Assembly (NCBI RefSeq): GCF_001691415.1 | Contig: NZ_LRRR01000030.1 | Coordinates: 1 to 51,650 of the forward strand | Reading direction: 5' to 3' | DNA from: Pararhodobacter sp. CCB-MM2 | GTDB lineage: Bacteria; Pseudomonadota; Alphaproteobacteria; Rhodobacterales; Rhodobacteraceae | DNA: 51,650 bases | Shown: in pieces, positions 31,227-40,316 of the stretch | How the letters are laid out: each line of letters opens with the position of its first letter | How positions within the stretch are numbered: the first letter of the stretch is position 1 | Made by a program: the position numbers and the translations under genes | Notes under the pieces: generated by a model | Databases searched by the model: none | What the model saw: only the letters and a program-made list of their open reading frames with translations | Told to the model about the DNA's origin: nothing

Positions 31227-32951
31227 ATGACCCAGACCTATCAGGTTCTTGCCCGCAAATACCGCCCCGAGACCTTCGCCGACCTGATCGGGCAGGAGGC
31301 GATGGTGCGCACGCTGAAGAACGCTTTCGCCGCCGACCGCATCCACCATGCTTTCGTGATGACCGGCATCCGTGGGACCGGCAAGACGACCACGGCGCGG
31401 ATCATTGCCAAGGGCCTCAACTGCACCGGCCCCGATGGCACGGGTGGTCCGACAACAGAGCCCTGCGGCGTCTGCGAGGCCTGCCGCGCGATCACCGAAG
31501 GCCGCCATGTCGACGTCATGGAGATGGACGCCGCCAGCCGCACCGGCGTCGGCGACATCCGCGAGATCATCGATTCCGTGGCCTATCGGGCGGCCTCGGC
31601 GCGCTACAAGATCTACATCATCGACGAAGTGCACATGCTCTCGAACAGCGCCTTCAACGCTCTGCTCAAGACGCTGGAAGAGCCGCCCGCGCATGTGAAA
31701 TTCATCTTCGCCACGACCGAGATCCGCAAGGTGCCGGTCACCGTGCTCTCGCGCTGTCAGCGCTTTGACCTGCGGCGGATCGAGCCCGAGGTGATGATCG
31801 AGCACCTCGCCAAGGTCGCCGGCAAGGAAGACGCCCAAGTCGCCCCCGATGCGCTGGCGCTGATCGCGCGCGCGGCCGAGGGCTCGGTGCGGGACGCGAT
31901 GTCGCTCTTGGATCAGGCGATCAGCCACGGCGCCGGCGAGACCTCCGCCGATCAGGTTCGGGCGATGCTGGGCCTGGCCGACCGGGGCCGGGTGATGGAC
32001 CTGTTCGAGGCCGTGCTGCGGGGCGATGCCGCCGGCGCGTTGGAGGAACTCGCCGGGCAATATGCCGATGGCGCGGATCCGGTCGCCGTCCTGCGCGATC
32101 TGGCCGAGATCACCCATTGGGTCAGCGTCATCAAGGTGACGCCCGGCGCGGCCGAGGACCCGACCGTCAGCCCTGACGAGCGTCAGCGCGGCACCGATCT
32201 GGCGCAAAGGCTGGACCTGCGCATCCTCGCGCGGATGTGGCAGATGCTGCTGAAGGCTCTGGAAGAGGTCAGCCAAGCCCCCAACGCCATGATGGCCGCC
32301 GAGATGGCCGTCATCCGCATGACCCATGTCGCCGAGCTGCCGACGCCGGACGAACTGATCAAGCGGCTGCAGGACAGCCCCCCGCCCCCCTCGCCGGGCG
32401 GCGGTGGTGGCGGCGCGCCCATGCAGCGCGGCAATGGCGCGATGGCGATGGGGCGCAGCGTGATGCCCTCGGGCGGCGGCGGCGGGGCGCAGGCCGCGCT
32501 GGCCGGCGACCTCCACGCGCTGGCGCAATATGCGACCTTCGAGAGCGTCGTGACCCTGATCCGCGACCGGCGCGACATCCGGCTTTTGACCGAGGTCGAG
32601 ACCTGCCTGCGCCTCGTGCGCTACTCGCCGGGGCGGATCGAGTTCGAACCCACGCCCAAAGCCTCGGCAGACTTCGCCGCGCGTCTGGCGGGCAAGCTGC
32701 AGCAATGGACCGGCACCCGCTGGGGCGTCTCCATCGCACAGGGCGGCGGGCAGACCATCGCCGAGGTCAACGCCGCCATCGAGGCCGAGCGTAACGCCAA
32801 GGCCATGGAAGACCCGTTGATCAAGGCGATCTTCGACGCCTTCCCCAAGGCCAAGATCACCGCCTTCAACGCACCGGTGGAGACCGTGCAGGACGTGGCC
32901 GAAGCCGCCCTGCAAGAGGTCGAGGACGAATGGGATCCCTTCGAGGATTGA
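31227..32951 (+). CDS. dnaX: DNA polymerase III subunits gamma and tau
   Basis: DnaX is the clamp-loader ATPase. The 574-residue protein starts MTQTYQVLARKYRPETFADLIGQE. Walker A is GIRGTGKTTTARIIAKGLNC (about 45-64), followed by the four-Cys zinc module (C..CGVCEACRAI), Walker B IYIIDEVHMLS, and the sensor motif VLSRCQRFDLRR. A flexible Pro/Gly-rich linker (about 388-430) leads to the tau C-terminal domain. No obvious slippery run for a gamma-producing frameshift was seen. It heads the dnaX-ybaB-recR group. Confidence 0.97.
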   Translation: MTQTYQVLARKYRPETFADLIGQEAMVRTLKNAFAADRIHHAFVMTGIRGTGKTTTARIIAKGLNCTGPDGTGGPTTEPCGVCEACRAITEGRHVDVMEMDAASRTGVGDIREIIDSVAYRAASARYKIYIIDEVHMLSNSAFNALLKTLEEPPAHVKFIFATTEIRKVPVTVLSRCQRFDLRRIEPEVMIEHLAKVAGKEDAQVAPDALALIARAAEGSVRDAMSLLDQAISHGAGETSADQVRAMLGLADRGRVMDLFEAVLRGDAAGALEELAGQYADGADPVAVLRDLAEITHWVSVIKVTPGAAEDPTVSPDERQRGTDLAQRLDLRILARMWQMLLKALEEVSQAPNAMMAAEMAVIRMTHVAELPTPDELIKRLQDSPPPPSPGGGGGGAPMQRGNGAMAMGRSVMPSGGGGGAQAALAGDLHALAQYATFESVVTLIRDRRDIRLLTEVETCLRLVRYSPGRIEFEPTPKASADFAARLAGKLQQWTGTRWGVSIAQGGGQTIAEVNAAIEAERNAKAMEDPLIKAIFDAFPKAKITAFNAPVETVQDVAEAALQEVEDEWDPFED

Positions 32952-33049
32952 TCGGCAAGGATTGACCGGGATGTCCGGGGCCGCCCGCCTTGCGATGGCG
33001 CGCGCGGGCCCCTATCTTTCGAACAACTGACGAACACGGGAGCATTGAC

Positions 33050-33406
33050 ATGCTGAAGGGATTGGGCGGCCTCGCCGGTCTGGGCGACATGGGCAAGATG
33101 ATGAAAGCCGCGCAGGAGATGCAGGAGAAGATGGCACTTCTGCAGACCCAGCTCGACGAGATCCTTGTCGAAGGGGAATCCGGCGCGGGCATGGTCAAGG
33201 CGACCGCGAATGCCAAGGGCGTCCTGAAGGGCCTGTCCATCGACCCGTCGATCTTCAAGGCCGAGGACAAGGAAGTCGTCGAGGACCTGATCCTCGCCGC
33301 GATCAAGGATGTCCAGTCCCGCGCGCAGGAGCGCACCAAATGGGAGATGGGCAATCTGGCCGAATCGCTGGGCCTGCCCCGCGACATGAACCTGCCGGGG
33401 ATGTGA
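33050..33406 (+). CDS. YbaB/EbfC-family nucleoid-associated protein
   Basis: The 118-residue protein starts MLKGLGGLAGLGDMGKMMK after GGGAG. The N-terminal Gly-rich segment, the coiled helix AAQEMQEKMALLQTQLDEI and the KATANAKGVLKGLSIDPSIF strand region are those of YbaB/EbfC, a dimeric DNA-binding protein. It lies between dnaX and recR, its near-universal position, with recR starting 1 bp after its stop. Confidence 0.95.
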   Translation: MLKGLGGLAGLGDMGKMMKAAQEMQEKMALLQTQLDEILVEGESGAGMVKATANAKGVLKGLSIDPSIFKAEDKEVVEDLILAAIKDVQSRAQERTKWEMGNLAESLGLPRDMNLPGM

Positions 33407-33407
33407 C

Positions 33408-34007
33408 ATGGCCCGCGCGGCCGGCGAGATCGAGGCGCTCATCGCGCTGATGGCGCGACTGCCGGGTCTCGGGCCGCGCTCGGCACGCCGGGCCGTCCTG
33501 CACATGCTGAAAAAGCGCGGGATGGTCATGGAGCCCCTGTCGCAGGCCCTGGCCCGCGTCGCCCAGACGGCGCGCGATTGCCGGGTCTGCGGCAACATCT
33601 CGGACGAGGAAATCTGCCCGATCTGCGCCGACGAAAAGCGCGCCACCGGCACGCTCTGCGTGGTCGAGGATGTCTCGGACCTCTGGGCACTGGAACGGGC
33701 CGGGGGCTTCAAGGGCCGCTACCATGTGCTGGGCGGCACTCTTTCGGCTTTGGAATCGATAGGCCCTGAAAACCTGCGCATTCCGCAACTTGTGGAACGG
33801 ATCAAGGCGGAGAACCTGCGCGAGGTGATCTTGGCCCTGAACGCCACGGTCGAGGGTCAGACCACCGCCCATTACATCGCCGAGACACTGGCCCCGACAG
33901 GCGTCAGCGTCAGCGCGCTGGCCCGGGGTCTGCCGATGGGCGGGGAGCTGGATTACCTCGACGACGGGACGATCGCGGCGGCCATGGCGGCCCGCCGCGC
34001 GCTTTGA
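33408..34007 (+). CDS. recR: Recombination protein RecR
   Basis: RecR acts with RecF and RecO to load RecA on gapped DNA. The 199-residue protein has the helix-hairpin-helix LPGLGPRSARRAVLHML, a four-Cys zinc finger (CRVCGNISDEEICPICAD, about 58-75), the Toprim start TLCVVEDVSDLWALE and the Walker-like C-terminal ARGLPMGGELDYLDDGTI. All family features and the normal length are present. Confidence 0.97.
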   Translation: MARAAGEIEALIALMARLPGLGPRSARRAVLHMLKKRGMVMEPLSQALARVAQTARDCRVCGNISDEEICPICADEKRATGTLCVVEDVSDLWALERAGGFKGRYHVLGGTLSALESIGPENLRIPQLVERIKAENLREVILALNATVEGQTTAHYIAETLAPTGVSVSALARGLPMGGELDYLDDGTIAAAMAARRAL

Positions 34008-34010
34008 CGG

Positions 34011-34148
34011 TCAGGCCGAGGCCGATTTGCGGGCCTCCATCGCCGCGCGACGCAGACGCAGACGGCGGCGCAAAACCCACGGCAACGGCACCCGCGCCGA
34101 CGCGCTTTCCGCGATTACCCATTGCATCCAGCGGGACGATTTTGCCAT
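34011..34148 (-). CDS. Small basic protein, 45 residues, unknown
   Basis: A short frame starts at ATG 34148, 8 nt after AAGGA on the minus strand, and ends 3 bp from the recR stop. The product, MAKSSRWMQWVIAESASARV followed by PLPWVLRRRLRLRRAAMEAR and KSASA, has a Trp-rich front and an arginine-rich amphipathic middle. It has no recognised domain. It follows pgeF by 113 bp in the same direction. The good ribosome-binding site and the tight fit to recR support a real gene, but its shortness leaves doubt. Confidence 0.45.
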   Translation of the reverse strand: MAKSSRWMQWVIAESASARVPLPWVLRRRLRLRRAAMEARKSASA

Positions 34149-34261
34149 CGGAACGATCCTTGCCTGCGCGCGCCCGAAGGCGCCTTCCTGCGGATCATTC
34201 TGACGCCGGATTGGGGCCAAATCGGGGCGCTGCCGAGGATCTTTTCCGAACCGGAAACAGC

Positions 34262-35014
34262 CTACAGCCGAATGGCCGAGATCAGCCGACCGTAATCGGC
34301 CTCTTGCTGGTGCACCGAGCGACGGTAGGAATAGAACATCTCGGGGCTGTGGTAGGTGCAATGGCGGATCCATTCGGCCTCGGCCACGCCGGCATCGCGC
34401 AGCTGCTTCAGGCCGAAACCCGGCAGGTCAAACAGGTAGCGGTCGCCCTCACCATTGGCGAAGAACCATTCGAATTCAGGATCTTCCGTCACGAAAGCAT
34501 CCAGAAACTCGGGCCCGACCTCGTAGGCCGATTGGCTGATGCAGGGGCCAATGGCCGCAAGGATATCGCTGCGATCCGCGCCCAGATCCTCCATCGCCTC
34601 AAGCGTCCGCTCGAGGATGCCGCCCAGCGCGCCTTTCCAGCCGGCATGGACCGCGCCGATTACCCCGGCCTCAGGGTCGTGCAGAAGCACCGGCATGCAA
34701 TCGGCGGTCAGGATCGACAACGCAAGGCCCGGACGGTCGGTGACCATGGCGTCGGCCTTGCCCTGCGCGCCCGGCGCGCTGACGGTCACGACATCGGCGG
34801 AATGCACCTGATGGACGCCGATCAACCCCTCGGGCGGGACCTGCATGGCGCTGGCCACGCGGCCCCGGTTGATCGCCACCACGTCGCTCAGATCCGAGGA
34901 CCCCGCGCCGCAGTTCAGCCCCGCGAACACGCCCGAGGACGCCCCGCCGCGCCGGGTGAAGAACCCGTGACGGGCGTCGGACAACAGGTCCGAAGTGAGG
35001 ATTTGCAAGGTCAT
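34262..35014 (-). CDS. pgeF: Peptidoglycan editing factor PgeF (multicopper polyphenol oxidase / laccase domain)
   Basis: The 250-residue protein is of the YfiH/PgeF family, which removes wrongly built muropeptides and whose members also act on purine nucleosides. It shows ARHGFFTRRGGASSGVFAGLNCG at the start, the zinc-site motifs VHQVHSADV, ILTADCMPVLL and GAVHAGWKGALGGIL, and AIGPCISQSAYEVG. Its start overlaps the stop of the midA-like gene as ATGA. Confidence 0.93.
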   Translation of the reverse strand: MTLQILTSDLLSDARHGFFTRRGGASSGVFAGLNCGAGSSDLSDVVAINRGRVASAMQVPPEGLIGVHQVHSADVVTVSAPGAQGKADAMVTDRPGLALSILTADCMPVLLHDPEAGVIGAVHAGWKGALGGILERTLEAMEDLGADRSDILAAIGPCISQSAYEVGPEFLDAFVTEDPEFEWFFANGEGDRYLFDLPGFGLKQLRDAGVAEAEWIRHCTYHSPEMFYSYRRSVHQQEADYGRLISAIRL

Positions 35015-36096
35015 CCGGCAGCCTCGTGAGCCTGCGCCGGGAAGAACCCCGGCGGCAACGGCGCGCCCGCTTGGGCCAGCGCGAGCGCCTTGAACAACGT
35101 TCCCATTTCCTGCGCATCGGTCAAGCGGCGAAACGCGGCCAGATGCTGGCGAAGGGCCTCGCCGTGCATGGATTGTGCCAGCCGAGAGGCCCGCCCCTCG
35201 ATGCCCAGCGCCTGCAGAAGCAGGCCCTGCGGGGTCAGCCCGCTGGCCGTCAGGGGGGCAGCGTAACGGGCCAGCCCCTCGAAATCCACATGCGCGGTCA
35301 GATCGGCGCGGCCGGGATGGGCGAAGGGATCGGCGAAGGCATGATCCTCCATCGCCTGAAAAGTATCCCCCTTCGAGCGCCAGTCGCCGTAATCGACGAT
35401 AATCGCCGCCCCGCCATGCCGGGCGATGCGGCCTGCGACGGCCTCCATCGCCGGGCGGGCGGCGGGGCAGAGTTCGACCAAATCGCCATCGTGCGTGTCG
35501 GCCAGCCGGTGCTCCAGCTCGGCCAGCACCGCGCGGGGGCTGAGGCCGGGTTTCAGCGCCTCGCCCTCCAGCCCGACGACGACCTCGCGCCAGCCCGCGC
35601 CGTCGCGCTGGAACTGGCGGATTGGCAGGGCGTCGAAGAATTCATTGGCGACGAACCAGACCGGCGCCTCGGGCAGCTGATCGAGGTGATCCAGCCATTC
35701 CACAGGCGCCCCGGTCAGACGCTCGGCCTGCACCCCGCGCAGGACCGGCGAGGCCTCGACCAGCACGATCCGCATCCGCTGATGGAAGCCCGGCACGCCC
35801 TTGGTGGCGCGCCAGATATCGGCCATCAGCGTGCCGCGACCGGGGCCGGCCTCGACCAGCAGGCCCTCGGGTGCGCCCTGATCCAGCCAGGACTGCGCCA
35901 GCGACAGCCCGATGAGCTCACCGAACATCTGGCTGATCTCGGGCGCGGTGGTGAAATCGCCCTTGGCGCCCAAGGGGTCCCTTGTGGCGTAATAGCCATG
36001 CGCGGGATTGAGCAGGCATTCGGCCATGTAATCGGCCAGCGTGATCGGCCCGGTGGCGGCAATGCGCCGCTTCAGGATCGCCGCAAGCTCGGTCAT
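35011..36096 (-). CDS. SAM-dependent methyltransferase, MidA/NDUFAF7 family
   Basis: ATG 36096 gives 361 residues (MTELAAILKRRIAATGPITLADYM). The family motifs are YYATRDPLGAKGDFTTAPEISQMFGELIGL, then VEAGPGRGTLMADI as SAM-binding loop, and FVANEFFDALPIRQF. The mitochondrial homologue NDUFAF7 methylates an arginine of a complex I subunit, so a role in NADH dehydrogenase assembly is likely. It overlaps lgt upstream and pgeF downstream, both as ATGA, so the three are coupled. Confidence 0.93.
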   Translation of the reverse strand: MTELAAILKRRIAATGPITLADYMAECLLNPAHGYYATRDPLGAKGDFTTAPEISQMFGELIGLSLAQSWLDQGAPEGLLVEAGPGRGTLMADIWRATKGVPGFHQRMRIVLVEASPVLRGVQAERLTGAPVEWLDHLDQLPEAPVWFVANEFFDALPIRQFQRDGAGWREVVVGLEGEALKPGLSPRAVLAELEHRLADTHDGDLVELCPAARPAMEAVAGRIARHGGAAIIVDYGDWRSKGDTFQAMEDHAFADPFAHPGRADLTAHVDFEGLARYAAPLTASGLTPQGLLLQALGIEGRASRLAQSMHGEALRQHLAAFRRLTDAQEMGTLFKALALAQAGAPLPPGFFPAQAHEAAG

Positions 36097-36989
36097 GCAG
36101 CCGCCTGACGGGCTCGGCGCGACCACAGGATCAGGCCCAGCCCGATCAGCACCATCGGCACGCTCAGCGTCTGGCCCATGGTCAGGCCCATGTCCCCCAG
36201 CCGGATCACATAGCCCGAGGGGTCGCGCGCAAGGAACTGATCGTCCGGCATGCGCCAGAACTCGACAGTGATGCGCGCAAGGCCGTAGAGCGCGAGGAAC
36301 ACACCGGTGATCAGCCACGGGGCCTTCAGCGCACCGCGGCGGGTCACGAGGAACCAGATCACCAGCCCCAGCAGCAGGCCTTCCATCCCGGCCTCGTACA
36401 GCTGCGTGGGATGGCGGGCGCATTCATAGGCCCAGTTCGGCGGGCAGACACCGCCCGAACCCGGGAAGATCACCCCCCAGGGCAAGGTGGTCGGATGGCC
36501 CCACAGCTCGGCGTTGATGAAGTTCGAGATCCGCCCGAGGCCGAGGCCCACCGGGATCACCATCGCCATGCTGTCGCCCACCGCCGAGGCCGGGATGCCG
36601 TTCTTCCACGCGAAGAGGAAGCCCGCGACGGTTGCCCCCGCAAGGCCGCCGTGGAAGGACATGCCGCCCTCCCAGACCTGCAGGATCTGCATCGGGTGGC
36701 TGAGGTAGTAATCCGGCTGGTAGAACAGCACGAAGCCCAGCCGCCCGCCAAGGATCACGCCGAGGATGATCCAGGTCAGCAGCGATTCGACCTGCGCGGG
36801 CTGCATCGGCGCGGTGTCATGGCGCCACAGGGTCGGGCGCTTCATTGCCGCGACGATCAGCCGCCAACCGATCAGGAAGCCGGCGATATACGCCAGCGCG
36901 TACCAGCGCAGGGCGAAGGTGAAGCTGCCAAGCTCCAGCGAGAAGATCTCGGGACGCAGATAGGACGGAAAATCGATAACGAAGGGCAT
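36093..36989 (-). CDS. lgt: Prolipoprotein diacylglyceryl transferase
   Basis: Lgt moves diacylglycerol from phosphatidylglycerol to the lipobox Cys of prelipoproteins in the inner membrane. ATG 36989 gives 298 residues with about seven membrane segments. Signature parts are WYALAYIAGFLIGW, EGGMSFHGGLAG with the key His, the Lgt signature GLGLGRISNFINAELWGHPT and RHPTQLYEAGMEG. It is divergent from ubiK. Confidence 0.97.
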   Translation of the reverse strand: MPFVIDFPSYLRPEIFSLELGSFTFALRWYALAYIAGFLIGWRLIVAAMKRPTLWRHDTAPMQPAQVESLLTWIILGVILGGRLGFVLFYQPDYYLSHPMQILQVWEGGMSFHGGLAGATVAGFLFAWKNGIPASAVGDSMAMVIPVGLGLGRISNFINAELWGHPTTLPWGVIFPGSGGVCPPNWAYECARHPTQLYEAGMEGLLLGLVIWFLVTRRGALKAPWLITGVFLALYGLARITVEFWRMPDDQFLARDPSGYVIRLGDMGLTMGQTLSVPMVLIGLGLILWSRRARQAAA

Positions 36990-37101
36990 GGATGCTCGTG
37001 TTCTGGTCTTCTCGGGTTTCCCGTGGCCTTGGAGGGAAGTCAACCTTGCGCCTTGGTCCCGCCCGTCCCATATAGGCCTCAACGCAGCAAGGGAGCGCCA
37101 A

Positions 37102-37350
37102 ATGCAGCCCGGTAACAAGATTTTTGACGATCTGTCGAAGCTGATGACCAACGCCATGGGCGTGGCTCAAGGGGCCAAGACCGAAGCCGAGACCGCGATG
37201 AAGAGCCTGATGGACCGCTGGCTGGCCGATCGCGACTTCGTGACCCGCGAGGAATTCGACGCCGTCCGCGCCATGGCCCAGAAGGCCCGCGAGGAGAACG
37301 AGGCGCTGAAGGCCCGCATCGAGGCGCTGGAAGCCAAGACCTCGAACTGA
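37102..37350 (+). CDS. ubiK: Ubiquinone biosynthesis accessory factor UbiK (BMFP family)
   Basis: The 82-residue protein starts MQPGNKIFDDLSKLMTNAMG after GGGAG; the frame continues upstream into the lgt promoter region without coding character. The N-terminal amphipathic part and the C-terminal coiled coil (VTREEFDAVRAMAQKAREENEALKARIEALEAK) define the BMFP/UbiK family, which binds UbiJ and lipids in ubiquinone synthesis. Confidence 0.92.
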   Translation: MQPGNKIFDDLSKLMTNAMGVAQGAKTEAETAMKSLMDRWLADRDFVTREEFDAVRAMAQKAREENEALKARIEALEAKTSN

Positions 37351-37428
37351 GGCCCTCCCCCGACGCCGCGAGCGCTTCACAGCCGCGCGGCACCTGAGTA
37401 GCCTCTCCCGGTCACGGGGGAGGATCCG

Positions 37429-37803
37429 ATGATTGAGTGGCTCAAGGCCGAGGGTCGGCGTTTTGGCTGGACCTGTCTGTGGTCATGGCGCGGCTGGGCC
37501 GGCGCCTGGGCCACGGAGAAGACCTTGCGGCAATGGACGCTGGCCAACGCGATCTCGGCCGGCTGCGCCCTGTACCTTCCCCTCTCCCCCGCTGAACGCG
37601 CGCTGATTCTGGCGCTTGGCCTGCTGCTCTTGGCGGCCGAGCTGATGAACACCGCGGTCGAGAGCGTGGTGAACCTCGTCTCGCCCGAACAGCACCCGCT
37701 GGCCGCGAAGGCCAAGGATTGCGGCAGCGCGGCCGTCGCGCTGACGGCCATCGCCGCGGGCGTGGCATGGGCGGTGGTCCTGTGGCGGCTCTGGCAGGGC
37801 TGA
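37429..37803 (+). CDS. dgkA: Diacylglycerol kinase
   Basis: DgkA phosphorylates diacylglycerol at the inner membrane. The 124-residue protein has three membrane segments and the catalytic motif ELMNTAVESVVNLVSPEQHPLAAKAKDCGSAAV with the essential Glu residues. A longer-than-usual N-terminus with WRGWAGAWATEKTLRQW replaces the short amphipathic helix of the E. coli enzyme but still fits. It is convergent with the zinc-ribbon gene, 9 bp apart. Confidence 0.95.
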   Translation: MIEWLKAEGRRFGWTCLWSWRGWAGAWATEKTLRQWTLANAISAGCALYLPLSPAERALILALGLLLLAAELMNTAVESVVNLVSPEQHPLAAKAKDCGSAAVALTAIAAGVAWAVVLWRLWQG

Positions 37804-37812
37804 GGGCGTCGC

Positions 37813-38586
37813 TCAGCCGCCCAAGAGGCCCCGCAGCGTGTTGGCGATCGAGGCGCGCAGCCCGTCGACCAGCGACATGTAGCCCGCCAGCGGATCGGCC
37901 AGCGCCGGCACGGCATTCGCCAGAATCGGCGCCAGCAGGTACAGAACCACCAGCGCCAGCGCGATCAGCATCGCCACCGAGAGGCCGCGGCGGAACCCGC
38001 GCTGATCCTCGTCGCCGTCCAGATCGTCATCATCGTCGCGACGCTCGCTGCCCGGCTCAAGGGTCGAGGTCAGCTCCTCGATATCCGGCAGCAGCTTGCG
38101 GCGGCTCACCGGCTCCTCAGGCGCGTCGGCCTCGTCGTCCGGCAGATCCTCGGGCGGCGGCGGGGTCGGGTCGTCCTCGCCGAACACACGCGACGGTGCG
38201 GCCTTGGAGCGCGACGGACGGCTCGGCCGGCTCAGGCCCAGCTCGCCCTGCGTCTCTATCCCGGTCTGCGCACGCTTGCGCTCGCCCATCTCGCGCTCGG
38301 CTTCCTCGCGCAGGACATCGAGGACGGTCTTGTCGATCCGCGGCGCGGCACGCTCGGCCATGCCGACGGGACGCTCGCCCCCCTCGCCATCGCCGACGGC
38401 GGGCAGATCGTCCTCATCCTCGTCGTCATCGTCCAGTTCGGCCGCGCGCATCGCCAGCGCCACGTCCTTGTGATATTGGTACCACGTATGACCGCAGGCC
38501 GAGCACTGAACATCGCGCCCACCCTTGGGAATAACGGCCTCATCGACCTCGTACTGAGCGCTGCAATTGGGACAGGTCAGGCGCAT
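37813..38586 (-). CDS. Zinc-ribbon, acidic-linker membrane protein (MJ0042-type)
   Basis: ATG 38586, after AAGGAG, gives 257 residues. It starts with an MJ0042-type zinc ribbon (MRLTCPNCSAQYEVDEAVIP...VQCSACGHTWYQ, four Cys). A long charged linker rich in Asp/Glu and Arg/Ser follows (about 45-175). A single membrane helix comes near residues 195-220 (LSVAMLIALALVVLYLLAPIL), with a short tail after it. The zinc ribbon should face the cytoplasm. Such proteins are common in alphaproteobacteria with no settled role. It is divergent from ftsE, 147 bp away. Confidence 0.85.
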   Translation of the reverse strand: MRLTCPNCSAQYEVDEAVIPKGGRDVQCSACGHTWYQYHKDVALAMRAAELDDDDEDEDDLPAVGDGEGGERPVGMAERAAPRIDKTVLDVLREEAEREMGERKRAQTGIETQGELGLSRPSRPSRSKAAPSRVFGEDDPTPPPPEDLPDDEADAPEEPVSRRKLLPDIEELTSTLEPGSERRDDDDDLDGDEDQRGFRRGLSVAMLIALALVVLYLLAPILANAVPALADPLAGYMSLVDGLRASIANTLRGLLGG

Positions 38587-38733
38587 CGGCACTCCTTGAA
38601 GACGTTTCCGCCGGACGATTTTCGCCGCTCGCCTGCCTCGGCCATTGGCTCTTTTCACCGGACGTTGTAGCAATCCGAAAGTCAACTTCCAAGGGCAGAG
38701 CCCGGGTTCGGACGGAAAGCAAAGGGGTTACGG

Positions 38734-39405
38734 GTGATCCGACTGGCAAACGTATCGCATGATTACGGCGGACGCGCGTTGTTGAACGGCATCGACCTGC
38801 ATATCGCACCGGGGGCTTTCCATTTCCTCACCGGCCCGTCGGGCGCGGGGAAATCGACCCTGTTGAAGCTGTGCTATGGCGAATTGAGCCCGACCGCGGG
38901 CGAGATCGAGCTGTTCGGCCAACCGCTGCACAGCCTCAGCCGGGACGCGTTGGCCGATACGCGGCGGCGAATCGGCGTGATCCATCAGGATTGCCAGTTC
39001 CTCGACCATCTGACGCTGGCCGAGAATGTCGCCCTGCCCTTCGTCGCCACCGGCCGCCCCGTGCCCGAGAACGACCTGCGCGAATTGCTGGCCTGGGTCG
39101 GCCTTGCCGGTCAGGCCGACAGCCTGCCGCCCACCCTGTCCGGCGGTGAGCGTCAGCGTGCGGCGCTGGCCCGCGCGGTGATGATGTCGCCCGAGGTGGT
39201 GCTGGCCGACGAACCCACCGGCAACGTCGACGCCGAGATGTCGCAGCGCCTGCTGTCCCTGCTGGTCGAGCTGAACCGGATGGGCACCGCGATCATGATC
39301 GCCACCCACGACCTGATGCTGATCCGCAACGCCAAGAGCCTCGTCTCGGCCCGCGTGCTGCGGATCGCCGACCGTCAGCTGCAATCGGCGGGGGTGGACC
39401 TGTGA
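38734..39405 (+). CDS. ftsE: Cell division ATP-binding protein FtsE
   Basis: FtsE is the ATPase of the FtsEX complex, which controls cell-wall hydrolases at the septum. The start is GTG 38734. The 223-residue protein has Walker A GPSGAGKST (about 36), the Q-loop IHQDCQFLDHLT, the ABC signature LSGGERQR, Walker B VVLADEPTGNVD and the switch His in ATHD. Its stop overlaps the GTG start of ftsX as GTGA. Confidence 0.95.
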   Translation: MIRLANVSHDYGGRALLNGIDLHIAPGAFHFLTGPSGAGKSTLLKLCYGELSPTAGEIELFGQPLHSLSRDALADTRRRIGVIHQDCQFLDHLTLAENVALPFVATGRPVPENDLRELLAWVGLAGQADSLPPTLSGGERQRAALARAVMMSPEVVLADEPTGNVDAEMSQRLLSLLVELNRMGTAIMIATHDLMLIRNAKSLVSARVLRIADRQLQSAGVDL

Positions 39406-40316
39406 GCGACCGCAGCCCCCTGCGCGCGCTGGGTCGCGCCCGCCCCACCCCCGGCTTCGGCGATGCGGCCCGCGTGGTGCCCTCGTCGGGCGTCACGACG
39501 CTGCTGACCGGCCTCACCGCCGCCGCCATGGCTTTCCTTGCGGTCTTCGCGCTGGCCCTGTCGCTCAGCTCGGGCCAGTTGGCGCAACGCTGGTCGGCCA
39601 CCCTGTCGCAAAGCGCCACGCTGCGCATCTCGGCCCCGCCGAGCGAGATCGCCGCCCAGACCGCCGCCGTGTTGGAGATCCTTCGTACGACGCCGGGCGT
39701 GGCCTCGACCCGGGTGCTGGATCAGGACGAGCAGCGCGCCCTGCTGGAGCCATGGTTCGGCCCGGACCTGCCGATCGAAAGCCTCGCCCTGCCCCGCCTG
39801 ATCGAGATCACCGAACAGCCCGAGGGTTTCGACCCGGTCGGTCTGCGCCTGCGCCTTGCCTCCGAGGCCCCCGGCGCGGTGCTCGATGACCACACGCGCT
39901 GGCGCCGTCCGCTGGTGCAGGCGGCGGCCTCGCTGCGGGCGCTGGCGTGGTTCTCGGTCGCGCTGATCGGGGTGATGATGGCGGCGATGATCACGCTGGC
40001 CGCCGGCTTCTCGCTGGCCGCCAATGCGCAGGTGATCCGTGTGCTGCGCCTCGTCGGGGCGCGGGACGGCTTCATCGCGCAGGCTTTCACCCGTCGCTTT
40101 GCCGTGCATGCCTTCCTCGGCGCCGCCGGCGGCACCGCGCTGGGGCTTCTGGCCTTCGCCATCCTGCCGGTCGCGGGGGATTCGGGCTTCCTGACCGGCC
40201 TCGGCTTCTCGGGCACCGGCTGGCTGACCCCGCTGGCCCTGCCGCCCCTGGCCGCCGTCATCGCCTGGGCTGCGACCCGCGCCGCGGCGATGCGTGTTCT
40301 CAAGAAGGAAAGCTGA
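39402..40316 (+). CDS. ftsX: Cell division protein FtsX
   Basis: The 304-residue permease-like protein has four membrane segments: one near residue 30-55 and three in the C-terminal half, with a periplasmic domain of about 100 residues between the first two (TLRISAPPSEIAAQTAAVLEIL). The C-terminal FtsX domain contains RVLRLVGARDGFIAQAFTRRFAVHA. It is weakly conserved, as FtsX usually is in this group, but the pairing with ftsE settles its identity. It is coupled to both neighbours (GTGA upstream, TGATG downstream). Confidence 0.93.
   Translation: MSDRSPLRALGRARPTPGFGDAARVVPSSGVTTLLTGLTAAAMAFLAVFALALSLSSGQLAQRWSATLSQSATLRISAPPSEIAAQTAAVLEILRTTPGVASTRVLDQDEQRALLEPWFGPDLPIESLALPRLIEITEQPEGFDPVGLRLRLASEAPGAVLDDHTRWRRPLVQAAASLRALAWFSVALIGVMMAAMITLAAGFSLAANAQVIRVLRLVGARDGFIAQAFTRRFAVHAFLGAAGGTALGLLAFAILPVAGDSGFLTGLGFSGTGWLTPLALPPLAAVIAWAATRAAAMRVLKKES

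Noticed and set aside
32380..32500. Slippage site for a gamma form in dnaX
   Set aside because: The Pro/Gly linker has G- and C-rich repeats but no A6-G-type run with a following stop in the shifted frame that I could identify.
31089..32915. A 600-codon open frame opposite dnaX
   Set aside because: Antisense shadow of dnaX with no recognisable domain.
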